A DNA stretch of 64,000 nt from Coniella vitis (lineage: Eukaryota; Ascomycota; Sordariomycetes; Diaporthales; Schizoparmaceae). Position 1 is the stretch's first letter. Each line of letters starts with the position of its first letter. Below, one piece after another: positions 11,872 through 24,238 of the stretch. The notes under the pieces were generated by a model. The model did no database searches, had not been told where the DNA came from, and saw nothing but the letters and a program-made list of their open reading frames with translations. Location of the stretch: the NCBI GenBank assembly GCA_011317545.1, contig WUJK01000004.1, forward strand, positions 2,480,001 to 2,544,000, written 5' to 3'. The translations under genes were made by a program, and so were the position numbers.

Positions 11872-14298
11872 ATGTCGTCGCAGACACACAAGAGGGAGCA
11901 TTCTCCATCACCTGGCCCTGACGCCAAGAGGCATTGCGAGGCTTCCCTGGCTGCCTACCCCAGCTCCCTCCCAAGTTCTCCTGATGCTTCCTCGGACACC
12001 TCTGGCCTCTCTGATCCACCCAGTGAACCTGAACAGTCCCCGAAGCTTGTCTGGGCCTTCTGCCTGCAAGGCATCTGCGATTGTCAAGACCACTATGGTG
12101 CCCATGAGAGTGGCTGCTACCACAAAGATCATATTGTCAAAGGACTTCGCATTAGCGGGTATGGTGAGCCAAGGGACAAGTTCTGGCGAGATGGCATCAT
12201 CACTTGCGTGTAAGCACCCGAGTATTCTTATCCCTCTCTTGTTTAGTACATTGCTGATCCAAGTAACAGCGGCGGAAACCACTATGCGGGAATCGACCCC
12301 ACGACGAACAAGACCATGCAAGACCCTCGGAATCGCCAAAAGAAAGTTCAGGTGCGCAAGGATGCTGTACCAGGGGGTGCTAAATACTGGATCAATACAA
12401 TGAACCAGCAGAAAGCCATTCTAGGGGTTATGGGTAAGTTACTACGTTTTTTACACAACAAAAGTACGCATTATACTTGTTCATTGTTAACACTCGTCTG
12501 AAACCACCTAGACAATCAACATACAAGCTGGAAAGATGGCGAGATCGACCTGTCTTCCATACCAATGGACGAAGAAGACAGAGCCAAAATCTACGCAATC
12601 GTCTTGGGCGGATACTTCATCACAGCCATCTGGCAGGAAATGGTTAAACCATATGCCAACCTTGCATCCTACCCCGTCTGGAAGATCAAGTTGCAACGTA
12701 TTGGAGAAGATGTACCAGCATGGTCCAGAGGCTCATTCGACGATGATCGTGCCCTTGATACCCCCACAGACTTCCCCGAACAAGTGTGCCCAGGCTGTGA
12801 CAAAGCTAGTCCCCAGATTTACCAAAACTACCCTTCGATCTGCCTCAATTACCAATGCCCACAGTTTTTCTCTGTTGATGGCCAGAAGCTGGAAGGTAAC
12901 GAGGAAGGTCTGAAGTACAGCTCAGCCTTCATCAACTGGGTCAAACCACTACCTGATGACCTCACCATTCCCAACTGGCATTCGCCCCTCCCCGATGCAG
13001 ACAATGAACTCACTGGGACAGAAAAAAGCCAATTCACCGGCATTGTCTGTCCCAAGTGTGGCTGTTGCAGTCGTCGAAAGCATTGGAGAGGCTGGGCTTG
13101 TGAGAACAAGAGCTGCGACTTTGAACTGCAAGCCCGATTCCGACACCACACCCTGAAGGACATTGAAAAGGAGAACCACGTCCAGATTCGCAAGCTCCAA
13201 AGCGACGGCGTTACACTCATTTCCAAGGAAGGCTTTGTGGACAAGATTAATCTGAACCAAAGTGGCTTCAGCGTGACCATATATATGATCAAGGACAGAA
13301 ATCGCAAGCTCATTGGCAGCTTGGTTCATTCACGACCAGACCAAGGTGTGCAGGATTCTGAGAACGGTGCTAATGCTCTTTTCGCCGAGCTTCAAAATGC
13401 TCAAGACCTTGACCTCCAACGAAATGCAGCTATTCACCCAGGCGGTGAGTTCAAAGGCTGAACCACAATCGCTGCAGTTGGGCTAATGTGGATTCTAGGA
13501 CCTCGAGAGATACTCTGCAGGCACTTCTCTGCCAATTTCGTGAGTTGAAGCTGAAAATCACCATATTCTCGTACCATCTCACTAACACAGTACAGGGCGT
13601 TGCCTACAAGTTCAAGGTTGAAGTCCGAAACCGCCACTTTCGAGACGCGCCTGACGTTGTCCTGAAGGCTTTGGCTATGCTGACCTTCTATGGGCACCAA
13701 GCTGTTGAGACTACCCAGCAGATTATCCACCAAGGCCACTACTCGCATATCGAAAAGTCCGACATCATGAACCCGTGGAAGGACTATAACGAAGAGCTGC
13801 TCCTTGGCTACTTTGAGAACAACAGAATCAGGGCAAGTACCACGATCCATATGTGTGATGTTGAGATCCTGCTAACAGAGTAACGGCAGTGGCATGATGA
13901 CGGTGAAGAACAGCTCGACGGGACGGTCACAACGATATCGTGCGGTTCTCCTGCGACAATGGGGCTACGCCTTAGAGATGGCCGCAACGTGGTCCTGAGA
14001 GTGCAGCTCCGTCATGGAGACGCTGTCACCATGTGTGGCACCCAGCTGCAGGCTCTATCTGAAGTAAGTTAATCACATCCATCCACGATTGCCTGTTATG
14101 CATACTCACATATGACAGCATGAGGTAGAGCCTAGCGGTGTTCGACGGTTCGCATTAACAGGAAGAACGATCAACATCGACTATTACAAAGACGAACAAC
14201 TCCGTGCCGAGATGCGAGAAGCGAGCGAGATTCCTTCTCATGCTCAAAACTTCAAATTTCAGGGTGTTGGCCCCGTTGGCCCAAAGATCTACCAGTAG
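11872..14298 (+). CDS. AlkB-like 2OG-Fe(II) dioxygenase with two zinc ribbons
   Basis: Seven exons: 11872-12209, 12270-12433, 12512-13444, 13499-13539, 13596-13832, 13890-14063 and 14119-14298, giving 688 residues. Intron five (13833-13889) is GC-AG, with donor AGG/GCAAGT. Two Cys4 sites precede the catalytic region: C260/C263/C278/C283 and C347/C350/C364/C369. The C-terminus carries the AlkB iron triad pattern: H573-x-D575 (WHDDGEE), then H630 in HEVEP, with R639 and R645 in the R-x5-R 2-oxoglutarate motif. By family it should oxidatively demethylate alkylated nucleic acid or protein; the substrate is unknown. The N-terminal 60 residues are disordered and Ser/Pro rich. The HDD, EHEVEP and FALTGR blocks make the family call firm. 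Confidence 0.85.
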
Positions 14299-14411
14299 TG
14301 GTGTTCCAGCATAAAAGGACCTCATGAGTTCTACCTCAACAGCTTTGGCCATGTTCCCTTGCTATTTCAACACTTTACAACAATCATTTTGGCTTTTTTT
14401 ATTCACAAACA

Positions 14412-14442
<31 letters not shown>

Positions 14443-14909
14443 TTTTTTTCTCTTTTTTGGGCGGTGGGGTGACCTTTGAAAGCACTCTTCACCAGCTTAG
14501 GGATAAATTGTTGCCTTTGGACGTCTCCATCTACATCGGCCACCTTTTGGAGTTTGGTCGATACAGAGAGCAGGGAGCATATCGAGGGGGCATATCGCGG
14601 ATGCAGAAGTTGGGTTGAAATTTGGGGTCTTTTCTTTGATTTCGTTCGAGTATCTTGGTGCCTTGCCTTTTTTGTCTTTACTTCACTTACCTCGTTCACT
14701 TGCACAATACCGATCAGGAGGAACGAAGTTGAATTGGTCGAGCTTCACGAGATTTGCAAAGCTAGTTACGGTTCAAGGGGCCAAATTTTGATAGATTGAT
14801 ACCGTTCGTTCAAGAACGCGAGAAACCACATGCTCCTTGAAGCATCTTCCTCAATGAAGTATTATCTGCATAGAGAGCACTGTTTTCTTGTATTTTCATG
14901 GCGTACTAA
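14299..14909. other. Convergent intergenic region with CTT and T tracts
   Basis: This lies between the 3' ends of the AlkB-like gene and ATP12. It holds a (CTT)n run at about 14411-14441 followed by a T run. It probably contains both poly(A) regions. No gene is visible. Confidence 0.6.
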
Positions 14910-16176
14910 CTATTGGGACTTGGTTCCAGACACTAGCAGTACAACACTTCCAAGCTGCCGACGTACATCTACCTTTTCGACATCATGGGTGTCCTCAACC
15001 TCACCCCATTTGCGAATCTGCCAATCCACCTCAAGACTTGCAGCCTTTGCAGCCTCTTCGATGTCAAACTTCTTTGCGGTTCCAGCACCTTGCGAAGCAG
15101 TTAGCTCACGAGCAGGCTGCCCAGCTGCGCCTTCGCTCCATTCTACAACCAGTTTGGCAGCGCCTAGCAAGCTCTTGCCAGCCAAAACACCTCTTTCCAG
15201 AGCAGCAAGCTCCCAAGCATCCAGTCCCATGACCCAGCCTTGGATGATCTCCCTCACGCCTTCCTGCTGACGCTTGGGCATGATGCTGCCCTCATCAAGC
15301 ACAGGCTCGATCTGTACACCTGGCCAAACATGGGTGGTCAGGTACCCGATGATTTCCTGGGCTGTCCGCTCTTGCGTTTCACGCAGAGTCAGTTCACCCG
15401 CAGCCGGTGGTTCTGTGGGCGGCGGTGCCCAGCACAGCAGAGAGTCCGTGTCGAGATATCGAAGGACCATGGTTGTGATGGAAGTACGGATCGGGGCGAA
15501 CTGTGCGTCCGAGGGTTTTGCGGCATCGTCTGCTGCTATGTCGAGGGCGCGGCAGATGATGGATGTGAGGGGGATGAGATGTTGCTTTGTCGCATCTTGC
15601 ACTGATGTAAGGAGGTCCCATTCAAGGGCAAGTGCATGTGCGAGGAGGGGCTTGGACGCGGGGATGTTGATAATCTCCTTGGTGTGGGGGTGTCGCAGCG
15701 GGCGAGCATCAAGATGGATCTGATAAGAGGCTGTGGCCGAGAGAAAAGGTTGTGTTAGCATATGCGCCGGCGCGGAAGTTGTTCTCGATGCCACAGAGCA
15801 GGAAGACAAACGACGCACCATCCACCTCCTTCACATAGACATGTTGCCAGAAGCGCTTCTTCAAGGGAGTTTTGCCCTTGTCGCCACCGCCTGCTTTCCG
15901 AATCTCTTTTGCAGCGCGCAGTAGCTCAGCTTGCTTGCGTCTTCTCGCGATCTTTGCGTATGGGTGCTCTGCTGCTGGTTGCGGTGGCTCTGGAGGAGGG
16001 CCAACTGCTGAGAAGGGGGAGACGTCGGCGGCATGGGGGGGCGAAGAGTGGAGGGCGCGCCGGTGGGTGCTTGCGATGGATGGGAGGATGGGGCAAGACG
16101 AGGGCCTGGATCTACTGAGGGCGTTGATGAGCAGCCTTCCGGTGCCGGCGTGCGCTGAGAGGCTGGAGGGAGCCAT
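14910..16176 (-). CDS. ATP12: ATP12, mitochondrial F1-ATPase assembly chaperone
   Basis: Two exons, 16176-15819 and 15730-14910, with one 88 bp intron, give 392 residues. Atp12 binds free F1 alpha subunit in the matrix and is needed to assemble the F1 hexamer. The N-terminus is rich in Arg, Ser and Ala without early acids, as in a mitochondrial presequence. A FWQHVYVKEVD segment crosses the splice, followed by LDARPLRHP. Then come the family blocks KPLLAHALALEWD, IPLTSIICRALDI and the PVLDEGSI region. The C-terminal half has the conserved GWVMGLDAWELAALE stretch. The gene is convergent with the AlkB-like gene and shares its 620 bp 5' side with the end of the rhodopsin-domain gene. Confidence 0.93.
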
Positions 16177-16797
16177 GGCTGCGAGAGACCTGGGTTGATG
16201 CGCGGCGCTGGCAGTGGTAGCAAAGTCGTGGCCTGTTGTGCTTTTTTTCCACGAATGGCTTCACGGGGTTTTTGTGATGGTTCAAGCAGCGAGGTTGGTC
16301 TGCTGCTCAAATAACTGGTGCTGTGTCCTGGCGACTGCGTGCGCTGAAGACTGCGGATGGCCCGCGGGCTGCGTGCAGGATAATGAAGCCGATAAAAAGT
16401 TCCAAAAGTCGCGTTCTGCCCCTGCGAGATTTCAATGGATCGGAGCTCAAAGTGGGGCATCTGCGGGGGCCTTGGGTTTGGGGGCCGAGGGGCCGGGCGG
16501 GAAGGCCCCGCTGATTGGGGTGCCAGATTAAAATGTTTCTTGGTACCTGGCGATTGGCGATGATGATTGCCACTCAACATCGACGGAAGGAGCGATCCCC
16601 TCAGGTCATATGACCAGGATGTCCATTTTTTAGGGAGAGGATCACGATTCTACAGAAATGGGTGTGCACGCACCGTCTTTCACGCCGCAAGTAAGTGTCC
16701 CTGAACAACAAAATCAATCCCAGCCGCCGTATTTGATTGCGCCGCTATCGAGGAAAGGAGCTAAACATTCAATAGCAGACATACACAGACAAATGCG
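16177..16797. other. Upstream region of ATP12
   Basis: GC-rich near 16440-16500 and otherwise unremarkable. It contains the ATP12 promoter and the 3' end of the membrane-protein gene. Overlapping open frames on both strands reflect high GC and have no recognisable motif. Confidence 0.6.
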
Positions 16798-18208
16798 TTA
16801 TTTATTATTTGACGCCGACCAATCCCCTGACACGTGAGTGTTCGCTTGGCCATGATCAGGCTCCGTCTTGAGCTGCGGCGTGTCTCCCGCTTCCACGTCT
16901 GCCGTGCCTTGTCTTGACTCCATTTCCTCGCGATCCGACTCGGTCAGGTCGAGCCAGCCGTGGTTGCCGAAACGGCTGCTCCTCGACAGGATGGCTGACT
17001 TGCTCTCGGCCCTGCTCGCGGCCGACTTTTTGGTCAGAGTTTGCAGACCGTAGCTGGCACGCTGGCTGGCGGTGATATGCCGGCTGGAGTCGGGCATGGT
17101 CCAGCCGGGCATATACCGGCTGATGAGCGGGCGCATAGTCGATAGAGACGCGATGATCACGCCAGTAAGTATTTCGGCCGTCGTCCAGGCGATGATGGAT
17201 ACGGAAGCCCACGAGACATCCCCCTCGAGGGCGCCTTGGTTGAGGGTTCCTCGAAGGATGGACACAATACAAGTGCTACATGAATGTCAGCTGAGTTTGA
17301 ATCTTTGCCATGGCACAAAAAGAACAGAAGAAGAGGCGTGGGCGTGGTACTCACAAGAATCCCAGCGAAAAGATACCCATCACGGCATATTTTGACCGCG
17401 TCGGCAGAGAAAGACGCCAAATTGTCGGTAGTGGCAGCAGCAGGATGATAAAGTCCGTGACGATGTTGCCGACAATGTTCATTGTCCGCGTCACGCCAAT
17501 GGACTGGCATGTGCCTGCGACCGTCCGGTCCCAAGATCGCTCGACGGGCACGCAAGCGAATATTTGGACGAAGACCTGGGCACCCTGCCACCCGCCGATG
17601 AGGCACATGGTCACAATATTGAAGATCTTGAGGCCGCGCCAAGAGGTCGACCGGATGATTCGGTAAAATTGGAAAAACAGGGTCAACTTGAGGAAAAGAA
17701 GCGCGATGTTATAGATGACGAGACCAAGCCACAAGTCCTGCAAGCACAACCAGACACACCGTCAGCACAAGATGTTTATTACATGATTCTCAGATCTTGG
17801 GCGCCTTTTTTCACTGACCTTGTAGAATGCGGGCAACATAGCCTCTGGGATCTCATCGATGTGGTGCCCGAGACCAGTGCCTATGCTGTGGAAGTTGGAT
17901 ATTGTGACAGCTATCAGACAAGCCTACATGTGGTATGATCACAATGGTCAACAGCATGCAACGATAATCGTGGACGACATCGACCAAGCTTCAGAATCAT
18001 CCTAGGGTCCTAGAATGGGAAGGGGGAAGGGGGGGGGGTAGCGGTTTCTGCGACTCACCCACGAAGCGACAGCAAAGTAGTCGTCAAGCCATACTTGATT
18101 CAACACGAATCTGCGTGTGTACAGTCGGAGTGAGATGCTGATTGTTCCGATGACAATGGCAATGATAGCCACGGCTATCAGCCCGTCAGAGTTTCCGCCT
18201 GGTTGCAT
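16798..18208 (-). CDS. Pth11-like rhodopsin-domain integral membrane protein
   Basis: Four exons, 18208-18059, 17923-17819, 17737-17355 and 17275-16798, give 371 residues. Seven hydrophobic helices are expected: IAVAIIAIVIGTISISL at the N-terminus followed by LDDYFA. A loop with GTGLGHH precedes LVIYNIALLFLKLTLFFQFYR; then come the IFNIVTMCLI helix, a CVPVERSWD loop with the GTC motif, and DFIILLLPLPTIW. A last helix around TTAEILTGVIIASL leads into a cytoplasmic tail of about 115 residues rich in Ser and Asp. These are hallmarks of the fungal rhodopsin/SSCRP family related to the Pth11 receptor. No CFEM domain is present, and no retinal-binding Lys motif, so it is not a photoreceptor opsin. 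The ligand is unknown. Confidence 0.88.
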
Positions 18209-21200
18209 TTTGTCGGCCGTCGAGGTGCGGTCAGGCGCAACAGCGATATCGATTTTGAAGTTGATGGTTGGCCCAGTCAGTCGTTGTTCAACACGGCAGG
18301 GTCCCAGATGATCATACTCGCTGCTCCGGATAGCATTCGGCGGGCAGACGGTATGGGATCAAAATCCAGCAAAAAGCATTGGGGCGTGGGCTGTCTACAA
18401 ATAGCACGCGCACTTCAAGTTCGATACTGTCCCCTGCCAATATTTTTACTCACTAGGCACCCTCCCTGTTCTGCTGGCACCAGGTGGTCAAGAGGAGTCT
18501 GGACGGAATTTGGGAAAGTTGCCAATTTGCCAAGATGGAGGAAAAGGTGCTAGAGCTCACCAGCATGCAAGGCACCGGGACACCGGTAGGTTGGAATATG
18601 CGCGCTCCCTGTCGTACCGCACTTAATCGGTACCAGCGGTATGTGTGGGTGGGTGGCGTTTTCAACCGGCAGCCGTTGCATGAGCATATAGCAGGCTATG
18701 CTCTACCCGCGCCCTTTGATCCAGCGGCTCCTCAGCCTTGCTTTCTGGGTTTCTTTTATTCTGCGCCTCTCTCACAACCACATGGGGGCTTGAAAACTCT
18801 CTCGGTAAGAGGGCGACGAGTCGGTTGACGAGAGCTCCTGTGGTCGTTCGCAGCTTGAGGGTTTGCTTTACCATCTAGCTTCCTCGTACTATAGTACATT
18901 GCAGGTGTATATGCAGTGGACACGCGTTTCAGCCAGTGACCGGAACCGGACACCCCAGGGCAGCACGTATTGCTTACACTCTTGGACTAGTAGGGAGAAT
19001 GCCGCTGTACATGGTCCGTCGACGCGTTGAGGGAGGTTCTTCAAAGTGCTACATAGTAATAGTAGCAAAATGCGGGGCTTCGCTGAAGTCTCCCCGAAGC
19101 AGCGTTCCCTGCAAGTGGTGGCCAAATGGCGCATCAATGACATGGGCGTCCACCGGGCCAACAACCCAAGGGGGCCACAAGAGGCGAGAGAGCCCTGACA
19201 GCTTGACACGGGGTACACAGGGCTCTGTTTTCCTCCCTCTCCCGGCGCTGACTACCCTACACTGCCTACATGCGCGAAGGACGGAACCATTTTTTGCGCT
19301 GGAGCGCGCTTGCGTACAGTCCAGGTTTCGGGTCACTGTCGCACAGGCGGGAAACATTCAATGCCACCAATGCATGAAAGAAGCTGCTGGACCTTGGTTT
19401 GTTTACAAGAGCTGCACGATGTTGCTATTACGGTGCAGGTGTGTTCGACGCTGAAGGGGGAAAACAGCCTACGTCTCCTTTGCGAAACATTCCATCACCG
19501 GTGCCTTCGATTGGAGCAATATGTCTTTTTTTCGAGAGTCCTGCGCGGGTCGATCATGCGTACTGGCGAACGCGAAGCCGAGACGAAGTGTGAGACGGGA
19601 CCATTCGGGCGCATGGTCGGATGCAGCACCTCATCAAGACGACACCCATCTAGCAGCTTGCGAGGGAGTCGAAGAATGCCCAGAGTTGCTTAATTCGATT
19701 CCAAGCTTTGCCAATCCGTGCCTGGATGGACGGACTTGGATCAGCAATAGCGGATCCGCATACTATGTCTTCCATTGGGGTTTATCGATCAGTCGGATGC
19801 GGGATTATTCCAACAGCAGGATGCTGGTTTCTGTGGTGGTGTATGCCTCTCCTATGATCGGATGTGCCAGAAAAGAATATTACACTTGATCGGTTCCACC
19901 ACCGGGGGCGCCACGAAAACATACAGACACTGAAGGATCTTGGTCTACTGCTTATTATACGAAGAATCAACAGGCCGAGAATCCACAACGGCCAGAAGAA
20001 CCAATCCCTTCGCTGAAGAACAACTCTATACTATAATAGTCTCGATACGGGTACGCCATGAGCCTTTGAGTGGGTCGGTACCTGAGACTATGGAGCTTCC
20101 TCTTCCCCAGGTTGTAAACGGTTCCAATTAAACTTTTTTTAGGTAATGGCTCACAGCCACTGCAAGACGCCTTCAAAGCTATGCCCTCTTGGAGCCTGGG
20201 ATGGGATGGGATGAGAGGGAAGATGATTTCGAGGTACGTGTGGGTCTTGTCTGTACACGATAAGCTGCGTCCTTTTTTTTGTGTGTGCGGTCTATATTGC
20301 GCTACACTCTGCTTTCGACGAGAAAGAGAATATTTCGTTCTGTGGTTCAAGTTACAGATGCACATTTCTCATGACAATGTCCATCACTTCATGAAAGTGG
20401 ACTCTGGTACCTATCGACACGCACCCCACTCGGCAAATGTTATGTTGTCGATCCTGGTGTCCATAGAAGGTGGGCTGATGGGCTGGGGGGGGGGTGTGTT
20501 GATTGCGTCTCGGCCCGACTCCCGCGGTTTCTTCTATCTACCCTATAGTATCTCAAGGTTGGGGCTTCTCTCTTGGAAGTGACCGGAGAATGCTTCGCAA
20601 CGGAGAAAATCAAAACGACCCAGTAGTGTGGGCGCCAAACCGACAATGGTGTTGTGGCAACGGATGGGTTTGCAAATAACTTTTTGTGTTCTTTGTTGTT
20701 GTGGTGGTGGTGGTGGTGGTGGTGTCAAACGGCATACTCCGTGTGCAAGCTGCAGATCATTAAAAAGAAAGAAAAAGTGACTGTGTTCGCAGAGGTATAC
20801 TTGGGAACCCTTCACGTCGCCTGTCACTACTAACCTCCGAAAACCCCTAAACAGCGTTGCAGTTTGCTATTTTAGCATGCACTGTCTCGTCAAGCCAATA
20901 CTTACCAATGTTTCCTCAAAAGTGTGGGTGAAATACTGCGGCATGCTACACCAGCTTGTAGCTCGTTTGGCCTCTTTTCGCTACCAAGATATCATGGACG
21001 TGTGTATGCAGAGTTTGAGTCTCTCTCAAGCAGGTGGATTTAGAGTTATGGCATTGCAATTGCCGCCCTGGCTTCTGGTTTTTTCTTTTTCCTGAATTGT
21101 GTGTGTGTGTGTGTGTTTCACTTGACTCTCACTCTCTCTCACACACTCTCTCTTTCTGTCTTGCGGGATTTTCAGCCCTGATGGTTCTTTGGGCGCTCTC

Positions 21201-24200
21201 CTCTTTTTCGTTTTTCCTTACTAGTACATGCAAAGACATCAGCCAAGCCACGATGCCTTCACAGGTGTCCACAATTTTGAGTACATAGTATATCGAGCAC
21301 CACTATTCAAAGTAACCTGGCGGGTCCGGGTCCGGGTGGTCCTCGTCTAGATCTTGGATCGAGGCAAGCGAGTCTGGGGTCGCGAATGGCTTTGTTTTCT
21401 TTCTTCCTCTCAAGACTTTCATGTCTTTCATGTCTTGCCTTCTTTCACGTGTTGTCCAAGTTCTTCTTTTTTTTTTCTTCTGCCTGCCTGCCTACCAGCC
21501 TATCACCGTTTTGGAAATAGACTGACTGTCTACAGGTGGGGTGAATGTTTTTGCGATGATGTGTGGGAATGTGTTTCGATCTTTAGTCATGTAATCCTTT
21601 CATCATGACGGAATTTTGGACTCTGCGCAAGATATGTACTTACCATGTACATTCACAGCTGTCATATGTAAGTAGCAAGCTCGGCAGATGCAGGCCCAAC
21701 CCATAAGAAAAGAAGGAGAGAAAGAGAGAGAAAGATAAAAAAAAAAAAAAAAAAAAAGAATCGCGGAAGAATCCCGCCCTCTGTGTACTATGTATATACT
21801 ACGTTAGGTAAGGCGGGGGTCGCGTGTGTGCGTACTACTCTTAAGCTTCAACGCGGATGCAGAAAAAAGAGAAGTGAGTGAGTGACCAATGATCGTACGA
21901 TCGCGATGTATTTTTTTTTTTTTTTGTGTTTGAATCGCCTGGCGTTGTTCTGTGAGTGGCAATCCGGGGGCTTCTGTCCGTCGGTCTGATTGTGCTGTGC
22001 CTGTGTTTGTGTTTGTGTTTGTACCTGTAGGGATCTTTATTTTTCAATGATGCGCGGTCTCGTCTGATAACCAGACACATCCGAAGTTTCAACGTGACAA
22101 GACTCGACATCAAAAACAACGCCTGAGTTATATCCGCTCTAGCTGCACCGATAGGGCTGTTTACTCAAGACATCTACTCGTTAGAGAGACCGTCTGGTCT
22201 AATAATGGTGAAAAAAAACGAAGACTGGTCTTGAACCCGAAGGCCTTGTTGAAATAGTCAAAGACTTGTTTCTACGGTAACACATTTGCAAATTCTAGAT
22301 TCCGGCGTAAGCAATCAACAAGTTGGGGCTGAATCTTGTGCTTCCGTCTGACTCGCTCTTTTTTGCTTTTTTTCCTCTCCACACAAAGCGCGCTCTCTCT
22401 CTCTCTCTCTCTGTTCACAATACCGCCGAGGCTCTTGGGTGAATCAACATCATTGGAGGACTTCGACCATCCCACCGGTCCACAGCCTGCGGGAAGGGTA
22501 GACGTGAGATTGAGTACATGACTTATTGCAGACAGACAGTAGGAAAACGAAAGGGGCCAAGCCATTAGTGACAATTTTGTGGCACGGGGATATAGTCTTG
22601 GACCGGGCAAGAAGAGGAAAGGCCAATCTCAGGTGGTGAGTTGACAATGACTCTTCAAGACGGCCCATGGCTTGGGGACCTGTGACGACCCACACCACAA
22701 CAACAAGTTCAACAACACTGTTCATTGCAGTCCGTTGCACGGGGAGAGAAGACACACTAATGAGTTTTGAATCATAGGGCCAGGGGGACAAGAGGGAGAG
22801 GGTTTATGAATCGTTCATAATTTCCCAATTATCTTATGGATCCTTCACGATGGAGAGAGGGTTGGACTATTTGCTTATACGTCCTCCAGAGAACGGAAAA
22901 GCCTGCTAGAGGTAGTAGTGCTGTCAAGCAACAGCCCCCCCACCCGCTTCGTATCGATCGGGGTCCATATCATTGCCTTGGCTTCTCTGTGAGTTAGAGA
23001 CCCTAGGATCTATGCAAATGGGCTGGATTGGAAACGACTTTACTTATGTTGTTGCCTGGTGTTAAGGAGATATTGCCTCGTAAGACGGGCTAGGCTGATA
23101 ATACCGGCCAGCTATTCATCATGTATCCCTCCGAAACAGAATCCCAAATACTTGCATCTTTCCTTTTGATTTTGAGAACCCGAATTTTAACGATCTTTAG
23201 GGGGTCTTTGTACAAGTTGTATATCACTTTCTTTGACTTTCTGATTCATCTTGACCGGGTCGTCTACATAGTAGTCCATGGGCTCTCTCTCACACAACAC
23301 AGCCAGTCATCCGATATTTCACCCCTCATCTTGTGTAGTCTGGAAGTACAGAAATGGCCTCAGCACCTGTGGAAGTGACTGGACTGTAAGCGCCCCTCAT
23401 TGAAAGAGAGTCTCCCACTCCCGGCGCACAGAGCAAGACGGACAAATGATCAGATTGTGAGAAAGGACGCATAGTGAGCAGGCCCCAGCGACAGAGCCAA
23501 TACATAATACCTGCGACCCAATCCTGAGTGACGCGCCCATTCTTTATAAAAGTAGTAGAAATAGCATCTCGAGCCGTTGTCAATATGTGTCTAAATGTAG
23601 TGTCGCCGGGGGTGCTTGTGACATGTACAGCACTTGTACAAGATAAAGTAAGTAGGCCGATCAAGCCTCAAAATCTGACATGCAGCAGAACCACACAAGC
23701 GAGGGACAACTTGGACACCACTACTACTTGCAAGGAGGGAAGGGGGGGGGGGGGGGGTTCTTACCCAGCCATTTCCCGTTGAAGGAGCCGAGCGGGCTAC
23801 ATAGTCCTTATACTGGAATGGTAACAGAGGGAAGGAGGAAGGGCAGGATTCGCTACGTCAGGGCGCAGCAGCGAGTGATTTCAATGGTACGGCCCTTTGG
23901 TTCTCAGTGTTGAGCTTATCATAAGTAGAGCCCCCGTCATTTGGTGTTGAGCCTTGAGTCTTGTCCATCTTTGGGCATCCATTCTTTCTTTTCCATAGAG
24001 GCTCATATGAGAGCTCTCGTTGCTGTTCCCCGTCAACAAAAGGGTTGAGGGGTTGCTGGAGATGTTGAGCTGAGAGCCTGAGAGCCTTGACCGAGGAAGT
24101 AATTACACCTTCCAATCAAGACGCATAACAGAAGAGCCCGATAACAAATATAACGAGGATGGAGTCATCTACTTAACCAGCAGTCCCGAGATCAAGATAC

Positions 24201-24238
24201 TCCCATCATTGTAACCAGCCCAGAACAAAACTATCATC
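18209..24238. other. Six-kilobase gene-poor interval
   Basis: No open frame here shows coding-like composition, conserved motifs or a consistent splice pattern. Simple tracts are frequent: (GGT)n at about 20699-20723, (GT)n near 21099-21114, A20 at 21737-21756, T14 near 21910, (CT)n near 22386-22411 and G16 at 23742-23757. Four TACATAGTA-type sites lie at 19050, 21282, 21787 (complement) and 23265. It could hold non-coding transcripts or very fast-evolving genes, but nothing here supports one. Confidence 0.5.
23742..23757 (+). repeat. G16 homopolymer
   Basis: An uninterrupted run of sixteen G within a purine-rich stretch (23729-23757). It could form a G-quadruplex, and its exact length may be a sequencing artefact. 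Confidence 0.8.

Noticed and set aside
16798..18208. Possible opsin partner of the carotenoid genes
   Set aside because: The protein is of the Pth11/SSCRP type; I see no retinal-binding Lys helix, and it lies 40 kb from the carotenoid pair.
21737..21756. A20 run as a retroposon poly(A) tail
   Set aside because: No target-site duplication or coding relic next to it; many similar homopolymers occur in the interval.
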